Assembly (NCBI GenBank): GCA_037179515.1
Contig: JAXCGZ010020848.1
Coordinates: forward strand, 30,001-94,000
Direction of reading: 5' to 3'
Length of the DNA: 64,000 nucleotides
Source: Halocaridina rubra
Lineage: Eukaryota; Arthropoda; Malacostraca; Decapoda; Atyidae
Shown: piece after piece, positions 1-9,834 of the stretch
Position numbering within the stretch: position 1 is the first letter of the stretch
Layout: every line of letters begins with the position of its first letter
The notes under the pieces: model-generated
Databases searched by the model: none
What the model saw: the letters and a program-made list of their open reading frames with translations, nothing else
Told to the model about the DNA's origin: nothing
Position numbers and translations under genes: made by a program

Positions 1-1415
1 TATTATGTGAAGAACAACACGGTTTTCGGCCTAAACTGTCGACCGAGACGGCCCTACTTAAAATTACTGATAAAATTTATAGTAATATTGAAAATAAGAA
101 AATATCACTTTTATTATTGTTAGATTTGTCTAAAGCATTTGACAGTGTACACCATCAAATTCTAATGAGAAAACTTTCCAAAGTTCATGTTGACTCATTT
201 TGGTTCGAAAATTATCTGAAAGATCGAATTCAATCAGTTCGAATGGGCTCGACTCTCTCTTCTTCTTTAGATATCAGTTTTGGCGTTCCTCAGGGTTCAA
301 TTTTGGGTCCTCTGCTTTTCCTAATATATGTTAATGATTTACCTCAATTTATAAGAGATTGCCTACTTGTTATGTATGCTGATGACACCCAGATTATGCT
401 TACTGGTGACATTGATAGAATTCCTGAAATCTTAAAAAGGGCTGAAGATATATTAAACTGTGCCAAAAGTTATTTTAACAGTAATGGTCTTTTACTGAAC
501 GAAAATAAAACTAAATTCGTTATTTTTGGATCAAATCAATACCTGTCCCGCATTCCTGAGAACATCAGTATAAATTTCAACAACGTTTCACTCTTCCCAT
601 CTGATAAGGTTAAAAATCTAGGAGTTATTATGGACAGTACCATGACATTTAATTTTCATATCGATGAACTACATAAAAAAGTGAACGGGACCCTTATTTA
701 CTTGAACAGAGTCTATGAAAGATTCGAGCCTGATTGTAGGGTAATTGTAGTACAAACATTGATTTTAAGTATTCTCAACTACTGTCTGAGTGTTTGGGGT
801 TCCACGACTAAGACCCAGATGTTACGAGTGAAAAGGCTCCAGAATTTTGCTGCAAGAGTTGCCATAGGGGGGGTGCATAAATATGATCACGTGACTCCCC
901 TCTTTGAGAGATTGGGTTGGCTAAGGATGGACATGAAGTTCATATATAATATCTGTCTTTTAGTTTTTAAAATAAATCATGGAATATTACCGGAATGGCT
1001 CTTCTCATTGCCAACAGTTAATCAAGTGCGTATCAATAACGTCAACACCAGATATCAGAATTCTTTTTACGTGCCCAGAACTTCCACTGATATTGGGGCA
1101 AGAGCCTTAAATGTAATGGGCCTGAGACTTTGGAACTCTTTACCCGCAAACTTAAGAAGCTGCCAAACATTACCCTCACTTAAATCTCATCTTTTAAATC
1201 ACCTACTTAATAAGTGACTTTAGTCTCATTATTATCCTCCCATTGGGTAGACGAAGTGTACGTATGCTTATTTTAATGTGTAAATATTTTGATTTTGTGC
1301 TTTGCAAATTTCATTTGTTTTATTTTGACATTTTACATTGTAATTTGTAATTAGATTAATTATCATGTAATAGCCATTTTTGATGGAATAAAGTTTTTGA
1401 CTTTGACTTTGACTT

Positions 1416-1420
<5 letters not shown>
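1..1420 (+). mobile_element. L2/CR1-like LINE, 5' cut by window edge (family E)
   Basis: A non-LTR retrotransposon fragment made of an RT-coding region to 1217 and an AT-rich 3' UTR. A polyadenylation-like AATAAA sits near 1388, and the element ends in about four TTTGAC units. Short tandem repeats at the 3' end in place of poly(A) are usual in the L2/CR1 group. The tail runs directly into a (CT)n tract, so the exact end is arbitrary by a few bases. The left part lies outside the window. Confidence 0.85.
3..1217 (+). CDS. LINE reverse transcriptase, C-terminal part
   Basis: The reading frame is open from base 3 to the TGA at 1215-1217, about 404 codons, and continues upstream out of the window. 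It reads through RT finger and palm motifs in order: HGFRP near the start, LDLSKAFDSV, GVPQGSILGPLLF and the catalytic YADD (about residue 125). These are followed by the thumb and a C-terminal tail ending in a LWNSLP-type motif, which is usual in L2/CR1 proteins. RT copies the element RNA at a nicked chromosomal target. The sequence resembles the RT at 15.4-17.2 kb (same HGFRPKLSTETALL block) but diverges elsewhere, so it is a sister family. No stop or frameshift is visible in the part present. The start is not in the window. Confidence 0.88.
   Translation, partial: LCEEQHGFRPKLSTETALLKITDKIYSNIENKKISLLLLLDLSKAFDSVHHQILMRKLSKVHVDSFWFENYLKDRIQSVRMGSTLSSSLDISFGVPQGSILGPLLFLIYVNDLPQFIRDCLLVMYADDTQIMLTGDIDRIPEILKRAEDILNCAKSYFNSNGLLLNENKTKFVIFGSNQYLSRIPENISINFNNVSLFPSDKVKNLGVIMDSTMTFNFHIDELHKKVNGTLIYLNRVYERFEPDCRVIVVQTLILSILNYCLSVWGSTTKTQMLRVKRLQNFAARVAIGGVHKYDHVTPLFERLGWLRMDMKFIYNICLLVFKINHGILPEWLFSLPTVNQVRINNVNTRYQNSFYVPRTSTDIGARALNVMGLRLWNSLPANLRSCQTLPSLKSHLLNHLLNK

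Positions 1421-1503
<83 letters not shown>
1421..1503. repeat. (CT)n microsatellite at a LINE tail
   Basis: An uninterrupted CT run of about 83 bp begins exactly where the TTTGAC tail of the preceding LINE stops (GACTTTGACTCTCT). The long RERERE or SLSLSL reading frames across it are artefacts of the repeat. Confidence 0.97.
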
Positions 1504-1510
<7 letters not shown>

Positions 1511-1592
1511 AACAATCCACACACGCGCACATACATATATACATACATCTCTCTCTACTCCCATCTAAACAATCCATTTATATAACTAAAGC

Positions 1593-1740
<148 letters not shown>

Positions 1741-2063
1741 GGAGGGAACATTAAATCGCGAACAACGAGAACAGAGAAAAATACCGCATGGGAAATCATT
1801 TCCAGTTGCAATGCTATTTGGGAACGTTTCAGTGGGAGAGTCTGGAATGACCTTATGAGGCTTTATTTCTTGTCCTTCCCATTTTGAAATCATATATCTC
1901 ATATCCCAAAGGTGTCTCCAATAGGACAGGACCCAGGTTTGAAGAACAGAAGCGGGAGATGAATATACCCTGATTATAACTAGATTTACATGAATGGGAA
2001 AGTGAGTTTTTATGATCTATATTTAATGGGGTTTTGCGGGTACGTGTGAAATGTATGTGCATG

Positions 2064-3345
2064 TGATTACCTAATTGTGATTACCTAATTGTGATTACCT
2101 AATTGTGTTTACGGGAAAGAGCCCAAACCTCGTATCTTCCCGTCTCCTGATCGGTTCCATTTTAGACTTAGTGATACTTATCATACCTGTCCTTAAAGCT
2201 ATGGATTGAGATAGCATTAACTATCTCCTCGCTTAGCCAATTCCAATTATCAACTACTCTTATACTGAAAAAGTATTTCCTTACATCCTGCAAAGAAGTT
2301 TTCTTACGAAGCTTCAAACTATGACCTCTAGTTCTAGAGCCAGCCATATCAAAATATCGATCCCTATCCACTCTATCATAATTATGAATGAATTCAAAGA
2401 CTGTTACCATATCCCTCCTCAATCTTCTAGTTTCGAGTGATGGTAAGTCTAATTCCCTCAGCCTCTCATCATAACTGAGATTGCGTATTTCTGGTAACAG
2501 TTTTGTGGCATGTCTTTGAACTTTTTCAAACTTAGCTATGTGCTTTTTCAAGTGTGGATTCCAAAAGGGGGCTGCATATTAGAGCTTTGGCCTCACATAG
2601 GTTACATAAATATTTCTGAACATTTCCTTGTTCATGTGCCTGAAGGCTACCCTTACATTTGATAAGAAGGCATATGCTGCCCTTACTATGCCATTTATAT
2701 GTATTTCTGGAGACAAATCTGCTAGTATGTTTACTCCTAGATCTCTCTCAGTTTCTGTCTCTTGAAGTTGTACTCCAGCCACCGAGTAGTCAAGCTTGGG
2801 CCTTCTTGCACTTGTACCCATTCTCATTACCTTACATTTTCAAGTATTGAATTTCATTAGCCACTTTTCTGACCACTCATGCAGATTATTTATATCCTCC
2901 TGAAGTTCTCTACCATTGTTCTCGTCTTTTACTTTCTTCACAATCTTTGCATCATCTGCAAGCATATTCATGAATGAATTTACAGACTCTGGTAGGTCAT
3001 TTACATATACAAGGAACAAAATTGGCCCTGAAACTAAACCCTGTGGAACTCCACTACTAACTCTTCTCCATTCAGACACTGAGTGTCTTACTCTAACCCT
3101 CTTTTCCCTTCCTTCTAAGTAAGTTTTTATCCATTACAAAACATTTCCACCTATTCTAGCCATTGCTTGCAGCTTCCTAATAAGTCTCCCATGTGGAACA
3201 GTGTCAAACGCTTTCTGGAAGTCTAGGAATATGCAATCTGCTCAACCCTCTCTTTCCTGTAAGATTCGGCTTACCTCATCATAAAATTCTAATAAGTTTG
3301 TTACTGTTGATCTACCTTCTCTGAAGTCATGTTGCCTCACTGACA
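2064..3345 (-). mobile_element. CR1-like LINE copy B1, 5'-truncated
   Basis: A minus-strand copy of family B. The 3' end is at the low coordinate and consists of three tandem units of a tail related to CACAATTAGGTAAT, preceded by a conserved 3' UTR (TTTCCCGTAAACACAATTAG). The coding part runs from about 2168 upward and stops abruptly at about 3345 inside the RT, so the 5' two thirds are missing. Premature 5' truncation is typical of LINE insertion. Confidence 0.88.
2168..3345 (-). pseudogene. CR1-like reverse transcriptase remnant (B1)
   Basis: Translation on the minus strand in several frames gives RT palm motifs: SSGVPQGLVSGPILFLVYVN, then LADD where FADD/YADD is expected, then thumb sequence and the family C-terminal block ending in RYDKYH. 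The frame is broken at least twice (around 2835 and 2565), and codons for stop lie between the pieces. It is clearly related to the better preserved copy at 12.5-13.7 kb. It cannot make an active protein. Confidence 0.85.
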
Positions 3346-3365
3346 AAAAGTTGAAAAAAGTTGTG

Positions 3366-3372
<7 letters not shown>

Positions 3373-3436
<64 letters not shown>
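3373..3436. repeat. (TA)n tract abutting a Tigger terminus
   Basis: A TA run of about 64 bp that passes without a break into the left inverted repeat of the Tigger element starting at 3436. Tigger and pogo elements duplicate a TA dinucleotide on insertion. Confidence 0.95.
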
Positions 3437-3440
<4 letters not shown>

Positions 3441-3539
3441 ATCCCTCGCTATATCGCGGTTCACCTATCACGAATTCAGTGCATCGTGGTTTTTTTGGCG
3501 AGTTTTTTTTTTTCTATGAATATGCAAAAATATTAAAAT

Positions 3540-4110
3540 ATTAAAGAAATAAAAATTTTCAGTATTTTCATTATTTTATTGAAAAAAAATTTCATTATTT
3601 TATTGATAAAAAAATGCATTTCCCAGCCTAGGAATAATAAAACAGTAAGAAATAGGAAAAAAACATAAATTTGAACATGTAACTCTGCAAAATAGAAAGT
3701 ACGATACTGATATCAGCATTTCGGAAAACGCAAAGGGTCGCACCTACGTGAGCTAGCATATATTAAAATTTCCAGTAGTTTCATGATTTTATGATAAAAA
3801 AAAGATGCATTCCTTAGGTTAAGAATAATAAAACAGTAAAAAATAGTCAAAAACATAAATACTCACAGTATTACACCTTGTAAAATACGATACCAGTATC
3901 AGCATTTTGGAAAACGAAAAGGGTCGCACCTACGTGAGCATGTACATATTGAAATTTTCATTATTTTATTGATAAAACAAGTATTTCCTAGCCTAAGAAT
4001 AAAAAAAAACAAAAAATTTGTAAAAACATAAGTTTAAACATATAACTCACAGTACTGCACCATGTGAAATACTGTCCGATAGCGTACAATGTATTGGCGT
4101 CTTGGAAAAC
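3540..4110 (+). repeat. Subterminal 190-bp-type tandem repeats of T1
   Basis: About three degenerate units, each with TTTTCATTATTTTATTGATA, a CTAGCCTAAGAATAATAAAA-type segment and GGGTCGCACCTACGTGAG. The same unit is expanded to nine copies at 26.2-27.9 kb and is present in reverse orientation at 43.3-43.9 kb. It always lies on the 5' side of the transposase start. Confidence 0.8.
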
Positions 4111-4371
4111 GCAAAGGCTCGCACCTACGTGAGATAGTTCATGGAATGCTATTTGATGAAAGGGTGGGAGACTACAAATCACATAATTGTTTTTCTGTAT
4201 GTTCTGTATCATGGGGTCTGATTGGCTTTTTCATTGAAGCTTGGTTCTCCAACCATAGTCCATTGTCTCGCCTCACTCGTTCAATCTAACTCACATGTGC
4301 GCCGTTCGCGTTGTGCTCATTAGTACGTTGTGCTTGTGATTTTTTTTTACTCATGTATTTCAACCTTTGCA

Positions 4372-6340
4372 ATGCCTCCCAAACGTCCTTCATCTTCTAA
4401 GGCTTCTGGTAGTGAGCCTAAGCAGCAAAGGAAGATGTTAACCATAACGGAGAAGGTGAAACTGTTAGATATGCTGAAAGAAGGAAGAAGGTTTGCGGAT
4501 GTCGGCCGCCATTTTGGCCTCAATGAATCTATTGTTTGCTACATTAAAAAGGACGAGGCAAATATCAGGAAAACAGTGACTATTTCTTTTAGTAAATCAA
4601 CGAAGAGGGTTGTAACACCCCGCAATAAGGTAATAGTGCGGATGGAATCTGCTTTGGCCTCGTAGATTCCTGATTGCAGAAAGAAGAACATCAGCATACA
4701 CAACAATATCATACAAACAAAGGTGAAGAAGCTGTATGAGACATTCGATGCAAACAAACCCGACGATGACAGTGGCGACCGTGGAGAGGAGGAGGAGAGA
4801 AAAGAAGATATCGACGACCCACAACCAGGACCCTCCAGCAATTCTCCACCGAGGAAACAATCGTTCGTTGCAAGCAAGGGATGGTTCGCCAAATTTCAAA
4901 AGCGCTTTGGCCTAATGAGCGTTGCAGTTTATGGTGAAGCTGCCTCTGCATATACAGCTGCAGCAGAAGATTACGTGAGCAATGACTTCAAGAAACTTAT
5001 CGCCGACGGGGAATCGCTCCTGAGCAAGTGTTCAACGTGGATGAGACTGGCTTATTTTGGAAGAGAATGCCATCTCGCACTTTTCTCTTCAAGGAAGAAG
5101 CTAAAGCCCCGGGATTTAAAGCGCACAAAGACCACGTTACCCTCATCATGTGCGGGAATGCTGCGGGCTTCATGTTAAAGCCTGGGCTTCTCTACAAGTC
5201 AAAGAACACTAGGGCTTTGAAGAATAAAAATAAGAATCTGCTGCCAGTGTATTGGATGCATAATCCTAAGGCCTGGATCATGAAAAGCCTCACATCGGAC
5301 TGGTTTCACCAATGCTTTATCCCTCAGGCCAAAATTTATCTTGCAAAAAAAGATCTTGAATTTAAAGACCTTCTTTTGATGGATAATGCTGGTGGCCACG
5401 CAACTAATCTCGAATATGACGGTGTTCAAGTAGAATTCCTGCCACCGAATACGACATCGCTGATTCAGCCTATGGATCAAGGCGTATTCGTGCGTTCAAG
5501 GCCCTCTTTTGGAATCCGCACTTGAAAAAGCACATAGCTAAGCTTGAAAAAGTTCAAAGACATGCCACGAAACTGGTGCCAGAAATACGCAATCTCAGTT
5601 ATGATGAGAGGCTGAGGGAATTAGACTTACCATCACTCGAAGCTAGAAGAGTGAGGGGGGATATGGTGACAGTCTTTAAATTCCTTCATGGTTATGATAG
5701 AGTGGATAGGGATCGATATTTTGATATTGCTGGCTCTAGAACTAGAGGTCATAGTTTGAAGCTTCGTAAGAAAACTTCTTCGTAGGATGTAAGGAAATAC
5801 TTTTTCAGTGTAAGAGTAGTTGATAATTGGAATTCGCTAAGCGAGGAGGTAGTTAATGCTATCTCAATCCATAGTTTTAAGGACAGGTATGATAAGTATC
5901 ACTAAGTAGAAAATGGAACCTATCAGGAGACGGGAAGATACGAGGTTTGGGCTCTTTCCCGTAAACACAATTAGGTAATTACAATTAGGTAATCACACAC
6001 GAAATGCCCTGGCAAACCTGGTTGAAGCCATGGATGCGGACAAAGAAATCTCAGTGAGGACTTACTGGCATAATTACACGATTGCTACATGCCTTCAAAA
6101 TATTCAGAATGCAATCAAAAAGATGATAACGGCCACAATCAATGCCAGCTGGAAACAATTGTGGCCCGAAGTCATCTATGACTACAAGGGATTTGCTAAT
6201 GACGAAGTGCATAGCTAGGCAATTGTGAAAGCTGTGAAGTTGGCTGCATTGCTAGGAGGAGAAGGCTTTAAGGATATGACTCATGAAGATGTGAATGAAC
6301 TGATTGACTGTCGGATGTGGAACATAACCCCCGCAAAAAA
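4372..6340 (+). pseudogene. Tigger-like DDE transposase, disrupted
   Basis: Start ATG at 4372 (product begins MPPKRPSSSKASGSEPK). An N-terminal CENP-B-type helix-turn-helix follows (TITEKVKLLDMLKEGRRFAD, about residues 24-70), then a tigger-type second DNA-binding part and the DDE_1 domain. Catalytic acidic positions are visible: D in FNVDETGLFW, D in LLLMDNAGGH, and D in QPMDQG. Breaks: TAG at 4663-4665, where the paralogue at 42 kb has Trp; a frameshift near 5020; a frameshift near 5487; and a LINE insertion at about 5506-5998, after which the gene resumes with ALANL. The product cannot be active. It is the plus-strand sister of the copy at 41.4-43.1 kb. Confidence 0.88.
5506..5998 (+). mobile_element. 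CR1-like LINE fragment B2 inside the transposase gene
   Basis: About 490 bp comprising only the RT C-terminal block (LKKHIAKLEKVQRHATKLVP onward), the 3' UTR and the AATTAGGTAAT tail. It splits the Tigger gene between FKALY-equivalent codons and TRNALANL-equivalent codons, which are contiguous in the 42-kb paralogue. It contains a TAG (5783-5785) in its reading frame. The insertion postdates the Tigger copy. No clear target-site duplication is visible. Confidence 0.88.
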
Positions 6341-6350
6341 TGAGGGATCA

Positions 6351-6532
<182 letters not shown>

Positions 6533-6869
6533 CCCATTATTCCATTACATTAGCATTACATTTTGACGCGAATAACCTAATGGTTTAGAGAGCCTCCGAT
6601 TTTTCACACAAAAAATGTTTGAATTATTCCAGTTCTCTTATGTATACGAGACCAAATATTCCAACATTCCGAAGGTAAATAAACATTTGCATGTCTGGCC
6701 ATTCCAGTTATTGACAATAACTGTTTATATATGTATTTGTTAGTGTCATATACAAATAATATATTTTGTTTAATAATGTGAATGTGTTCGCAGTGTATAT
6801 TGTTTTCCTATTTTTAAAGTAAATTTAAATATATGCCTGAAGGTGAATATATCGAAAATAGTTATTAGT

Positions 6870-6986
<117 letters not shown>

Positions 6987-7232
6987 CCTACATTTTTGCA
7001 TTTTACGTTTTCTGTAGTTTTCAAATAATAGAAAACGTAAAAATATTTAATGGGGACATTTAAATTTTAGAAATTTTGACCAAGAATTCCAGATAAAATC
7101 ATTGCATAAAATAATCACAAACATGAACATGGAATTGCCCGTTTACACTTATTCCAATTTAATTAAAAGATAAAATATTTTCTGAGAACAAAATAATTAT
7201 ATATAACTATTAATAAAAATATAAATTTCCAA

Positions 7233-7444
7233 TTGCAGGTAGTCACCGAGACTCTTTCCCGTAAACACAATTAGGTAATCACTGAAGCGGTAGCATCCGC
7301 GACTCTGAGGGGTCAGGTCGAGGGTTTGCGCCCCGTCACGGTCTGAGGTTAGCAAGGGCATGCACTCAGGGTAACGAATATATCTGCCAAAACAAGTCCT
7401 TCTCAAGAAGGTAGAAAAGGGATTCTGTGACGTAAAACCGGAAC
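7233..7444 (+). mobile_element. tRNA-derived SINE copy with 12-bp TSD
   Basis: A tRNA-like head contains GGTCGAGGGTTTGCGCCCC, a box-B-like segment. It is followed by a tail with GCCAAAACAAGTCCTTCTC and GTGACGTAAAACCG. It is flanked by ATAAATTTCCAA at 7221-7232 and 7445-7456, a perfect 12-bp target-site duplication. A second copy with a 17-bp duplication lies at 23212-23405. The box-A region is split by about 30 bp of LINE B tail. Confidence 0.85.
7251..7279 (+). mobile_element. Ultra-short LINE B 3' end inside the SINE
   Basis: About 29 bp matching only the last bases of family B (TCTTTCCCGTAAACACAATT, then AGGTAA), flanked by TCACCGA and TCACTGA, a 7-bp imperfect duplication. The other SINE copy lacks it. 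It is an extreme 5' truncation of a LINE. Confidence 0.7.
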
Positions 7445-7589
7445 ATAAATTTCCAAATACAACTGAACTCGATTATTTGCTCAATATTTGCCGTTGTCTG
7501 TGTTACTATTAATTCCCATTATAGGGATGAATGTAGACATGATGAAACTGGGGGACTAAAGCTGGATAACCTGCCTAACACCAACAGGA

Positions 7590-8070
7590 GAGTGAGTGGT
7601 CCCCAAGCATTTCACTACGAGGGACCACTCTTATATGAAATTAATTTTCCGAGTACCTCAAGACTCAGGAAAGATGGGTCTGTTCAAGCAAGTCAGAGTT
7701 ATCAACTAAAATTAAATTAGTTTCCTAGCCTTACACAACAAATAGGTGATCCTCAACCTTTTCCATAAAACGGACCACTTTTATTTAAACCTCGTACCAC
7801 CGGGTTTAAAGTCTGTCTTTGCAAAGAACTCGATTTTCCTAAGTAATTAAAACCTCAGTTTTTCACCCTACACCAGTGAATCTTAATCAGGGGTGCTCGC
7901 ATCCCCAGGGGGTGCGAGGCAGGTTCCTTAGGGGTGCGAGGATGCCTATGAATAATTTAAGCAAAATATATTTTTATATATGCGTTATATTTTTCCTGAA
8001 AAAAAATTTTTTTTTGCTTCAGCGGTGTTCTGAGATAGAGATAAACCTAAAGTTCTAAGCCCAATTTCCT
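7590..8070. repeat. hAT-like MITE remnants (tentative)
   Basis: Segments resembling hAT ends occur: CAGTGAATCTTAATCAGGGG near 7873, ATCCTCAACCTTTTCCATAA near 7748, and GTGGTCCCC paired with GGGACCACTC at 7597-7629. They are not joined into one convincing element. 8080-8550 shows nothing recognisable. Confidence 0.35.
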
Positions 8071-8815
8071 AATGAAGTGACAAAATTGCAAGAGACTCAA
8101 GTACAGGGTACACGTATGTGATTTGGATGGACGAGGAAGGGACGTGTATAGGACACGTAGGTGACACAGAGACAGGGAGGTTATCATCACGTCTCAGACC
8201 ACACCACCCACCCGCACCATCAACACGCAGTCTTCTGCTTGAGTGAGTCATGGTTTCCCGGTTTTAATAACTATTTCTTATTGATACATATACAGTAGGG
8301 TGGAAGATTGGGTGTGTATTATTTCTGATTTTGCTTTCTTCAAATATATTTAAATGGGGGATGGGCTGTTTGTGTAACATAGATCATTACTGTAGCAGTG
8401 TAGACATTACAATACTTTCATAGAATGTATTGTGATGGCTACAAATGTACTGATTAAAACCACATATTTCAGTTTTTCCATCACATATTTTGGTGACAAT
8501 TCATAAAAAGAAGAAAACACCTCTTCATGTATTATATATAATATATGTGCATATAGTCATAGTCATAGATTTTATTGCCAAATATTTAGTATACATACAG
8601 GAATAAATATTTACATTATATTCAGAGGTACTAGCCTGCTGAGCAAGAGCTCCTTGGCAGGCAGTTTAATATACATTTCACATAATTTAAAGTATGACGG
8701 CAATAGTTAACAAAAGCTCCAATATAGCAATCTCATACTTATCTTGTAATAAAACAAAACAGTAGCCTGACCTTAACCTGGACATAATGATGCACCAATA
8801 CTGTATTAATTATTA

Positions 8816-9132
8816 ATCAACAGCTGCTTGGTTTTGCCTAGTAAATAAATGCTGTTTGAGTTTCTTTTTAAATAAAGTTGTGCCAGTTATTGTTTTTAAA
8901 TCTTCTGGTAATGCATTCCAACATTTTGGGCCAAAACAGTGAATAGGAAATTTGTACAAGGTTGTTCTCGGCTGTGGGCACATCAAATTTATATTGTTAC
9001 CTCTGGTTCCATGGTTGTGTTGAATAAATCTAAATAATTTTCTGTTATCATTAACATCACTATGTACAATAATAAGACAGAAATATTGTATCAAGTAATC
9101 AAATTTAAGCAAGTTTAGCTCCTTGAATAAAG
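8816..9132 (-). pseudogene. C-terminal end of LINE D reverse transcriptase
   Basis: The minus frame reads from SLFKELN through HNHGTRG to the family C-terminal motif FGPKCWNALPEDLK and ends with a stop at 8815. This is the thumb-distal part of an L2-like RT, without palm or fingers, so it is not functional alone. The 3' UTR follows from 8815 down to about 8565. Confidence 0.82.
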
Positions 9133-9483
9133 AGGAAGTTGATGGGAAGGAGACTCAGATATAAGTTAGATCTACTTCTGCCTGACTCAAAAGGTAAAAA
9201 TGAAAATGAAATATATGAAAGGTTGAAAGGAATTGGAAAGATTAGACAATTCAGTGAAAATGATTGCGTAGTAGTCAGAATGTATAACAATAAGGAAAAA
9301 TGGTCTAAAAAGAAGTTATGAAATCTGAACTACGAAGTAAAATTAGATGATGGCAAAGTAGTCAGACGACACATTGACCAGCTACAACCCAGTGGTAAAG
9401 AACCAGGGAGATCAGAAAGAGTTGAGTCTGTATTACCTGATCAGAGGAACAGAGGAAAGCCTCCAGAAATATTAGACTTATAA
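9130..9483 (+). pseudogene. Gypsy integrase C-terminal (GPY/F-type) remnant
   Basis: Reads LMGRRLRYKLDLLLPDS, then DCVVVRMYNNKEKWSKKK, an in-frame TGA at 9319-9321, then NLNYEVKLDDGKVVRRHIDQ and on to TAA at 9481-9483. The order GRxLR-LDLLxP, then VxxRxY, then RRHxDQL is that of the C-terminal domain of Ty3/gypsy integrases, which helps DNA binding. No integrase core is present, so it is a relic. Confidence 0.8.
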
Positions 9484-9599
9484 GGAAATATGTAGTAATA
9501 TAGTTACCTTACTTTAATATGCATCCTATGTGTAGTTTTGTATCTCATGTAACTTTTGTTTAAATAAAAGGGGCCAATTCATTTTAGGGGAAAGGAGAC

Positions 9600-9832
9600 T
9601 GTTATGTATTTAAGCAGTTATATATTTTGTCAAAGATATTCTATATTTAAAATTACCGCTTTCTATAAGCAAATAAATAATATTCTTAACTACAAAGAGT
9701 ATGACTTGAAAGAAACCTATATAGGATGTAATTCTTTTATATTTGATTCTCTATAAAGTACTTATGGTTTGATCCCTCTAAGTAGATTCTCATTTGTTCT
9801 TGTAATTTGATTAGTCGTAAATTTATGTAACA
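9600..9832 (+). repeat. Putative gypsy 3' LTR
   Basis: It starts TGTTA right after the polypurine tract and ends TAACA, a perfect 5-bp terminal inverted pair. The partner LTR is not in the window. The LTR end abuts LINE D sequence. Confidence 0.55.
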
Positions 9833-9834
9833 TA

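Larger units (their letters stand above)
9127..9832 (+). mobile_element. Gypsy (Ty3) LTR retrotransposon 3' fragment
   Basis: In plus-strand order: the last part of an integrase (9130-9483), a spacer, a polypurine tract AGGGGAAAGGAGA at 9586-9598, and a 233-bp putative LTR. Everything 5' of the integrase C-terminus is gone. It sits exactly where LINE D lacks its RT domain. Confidence 0.78.
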
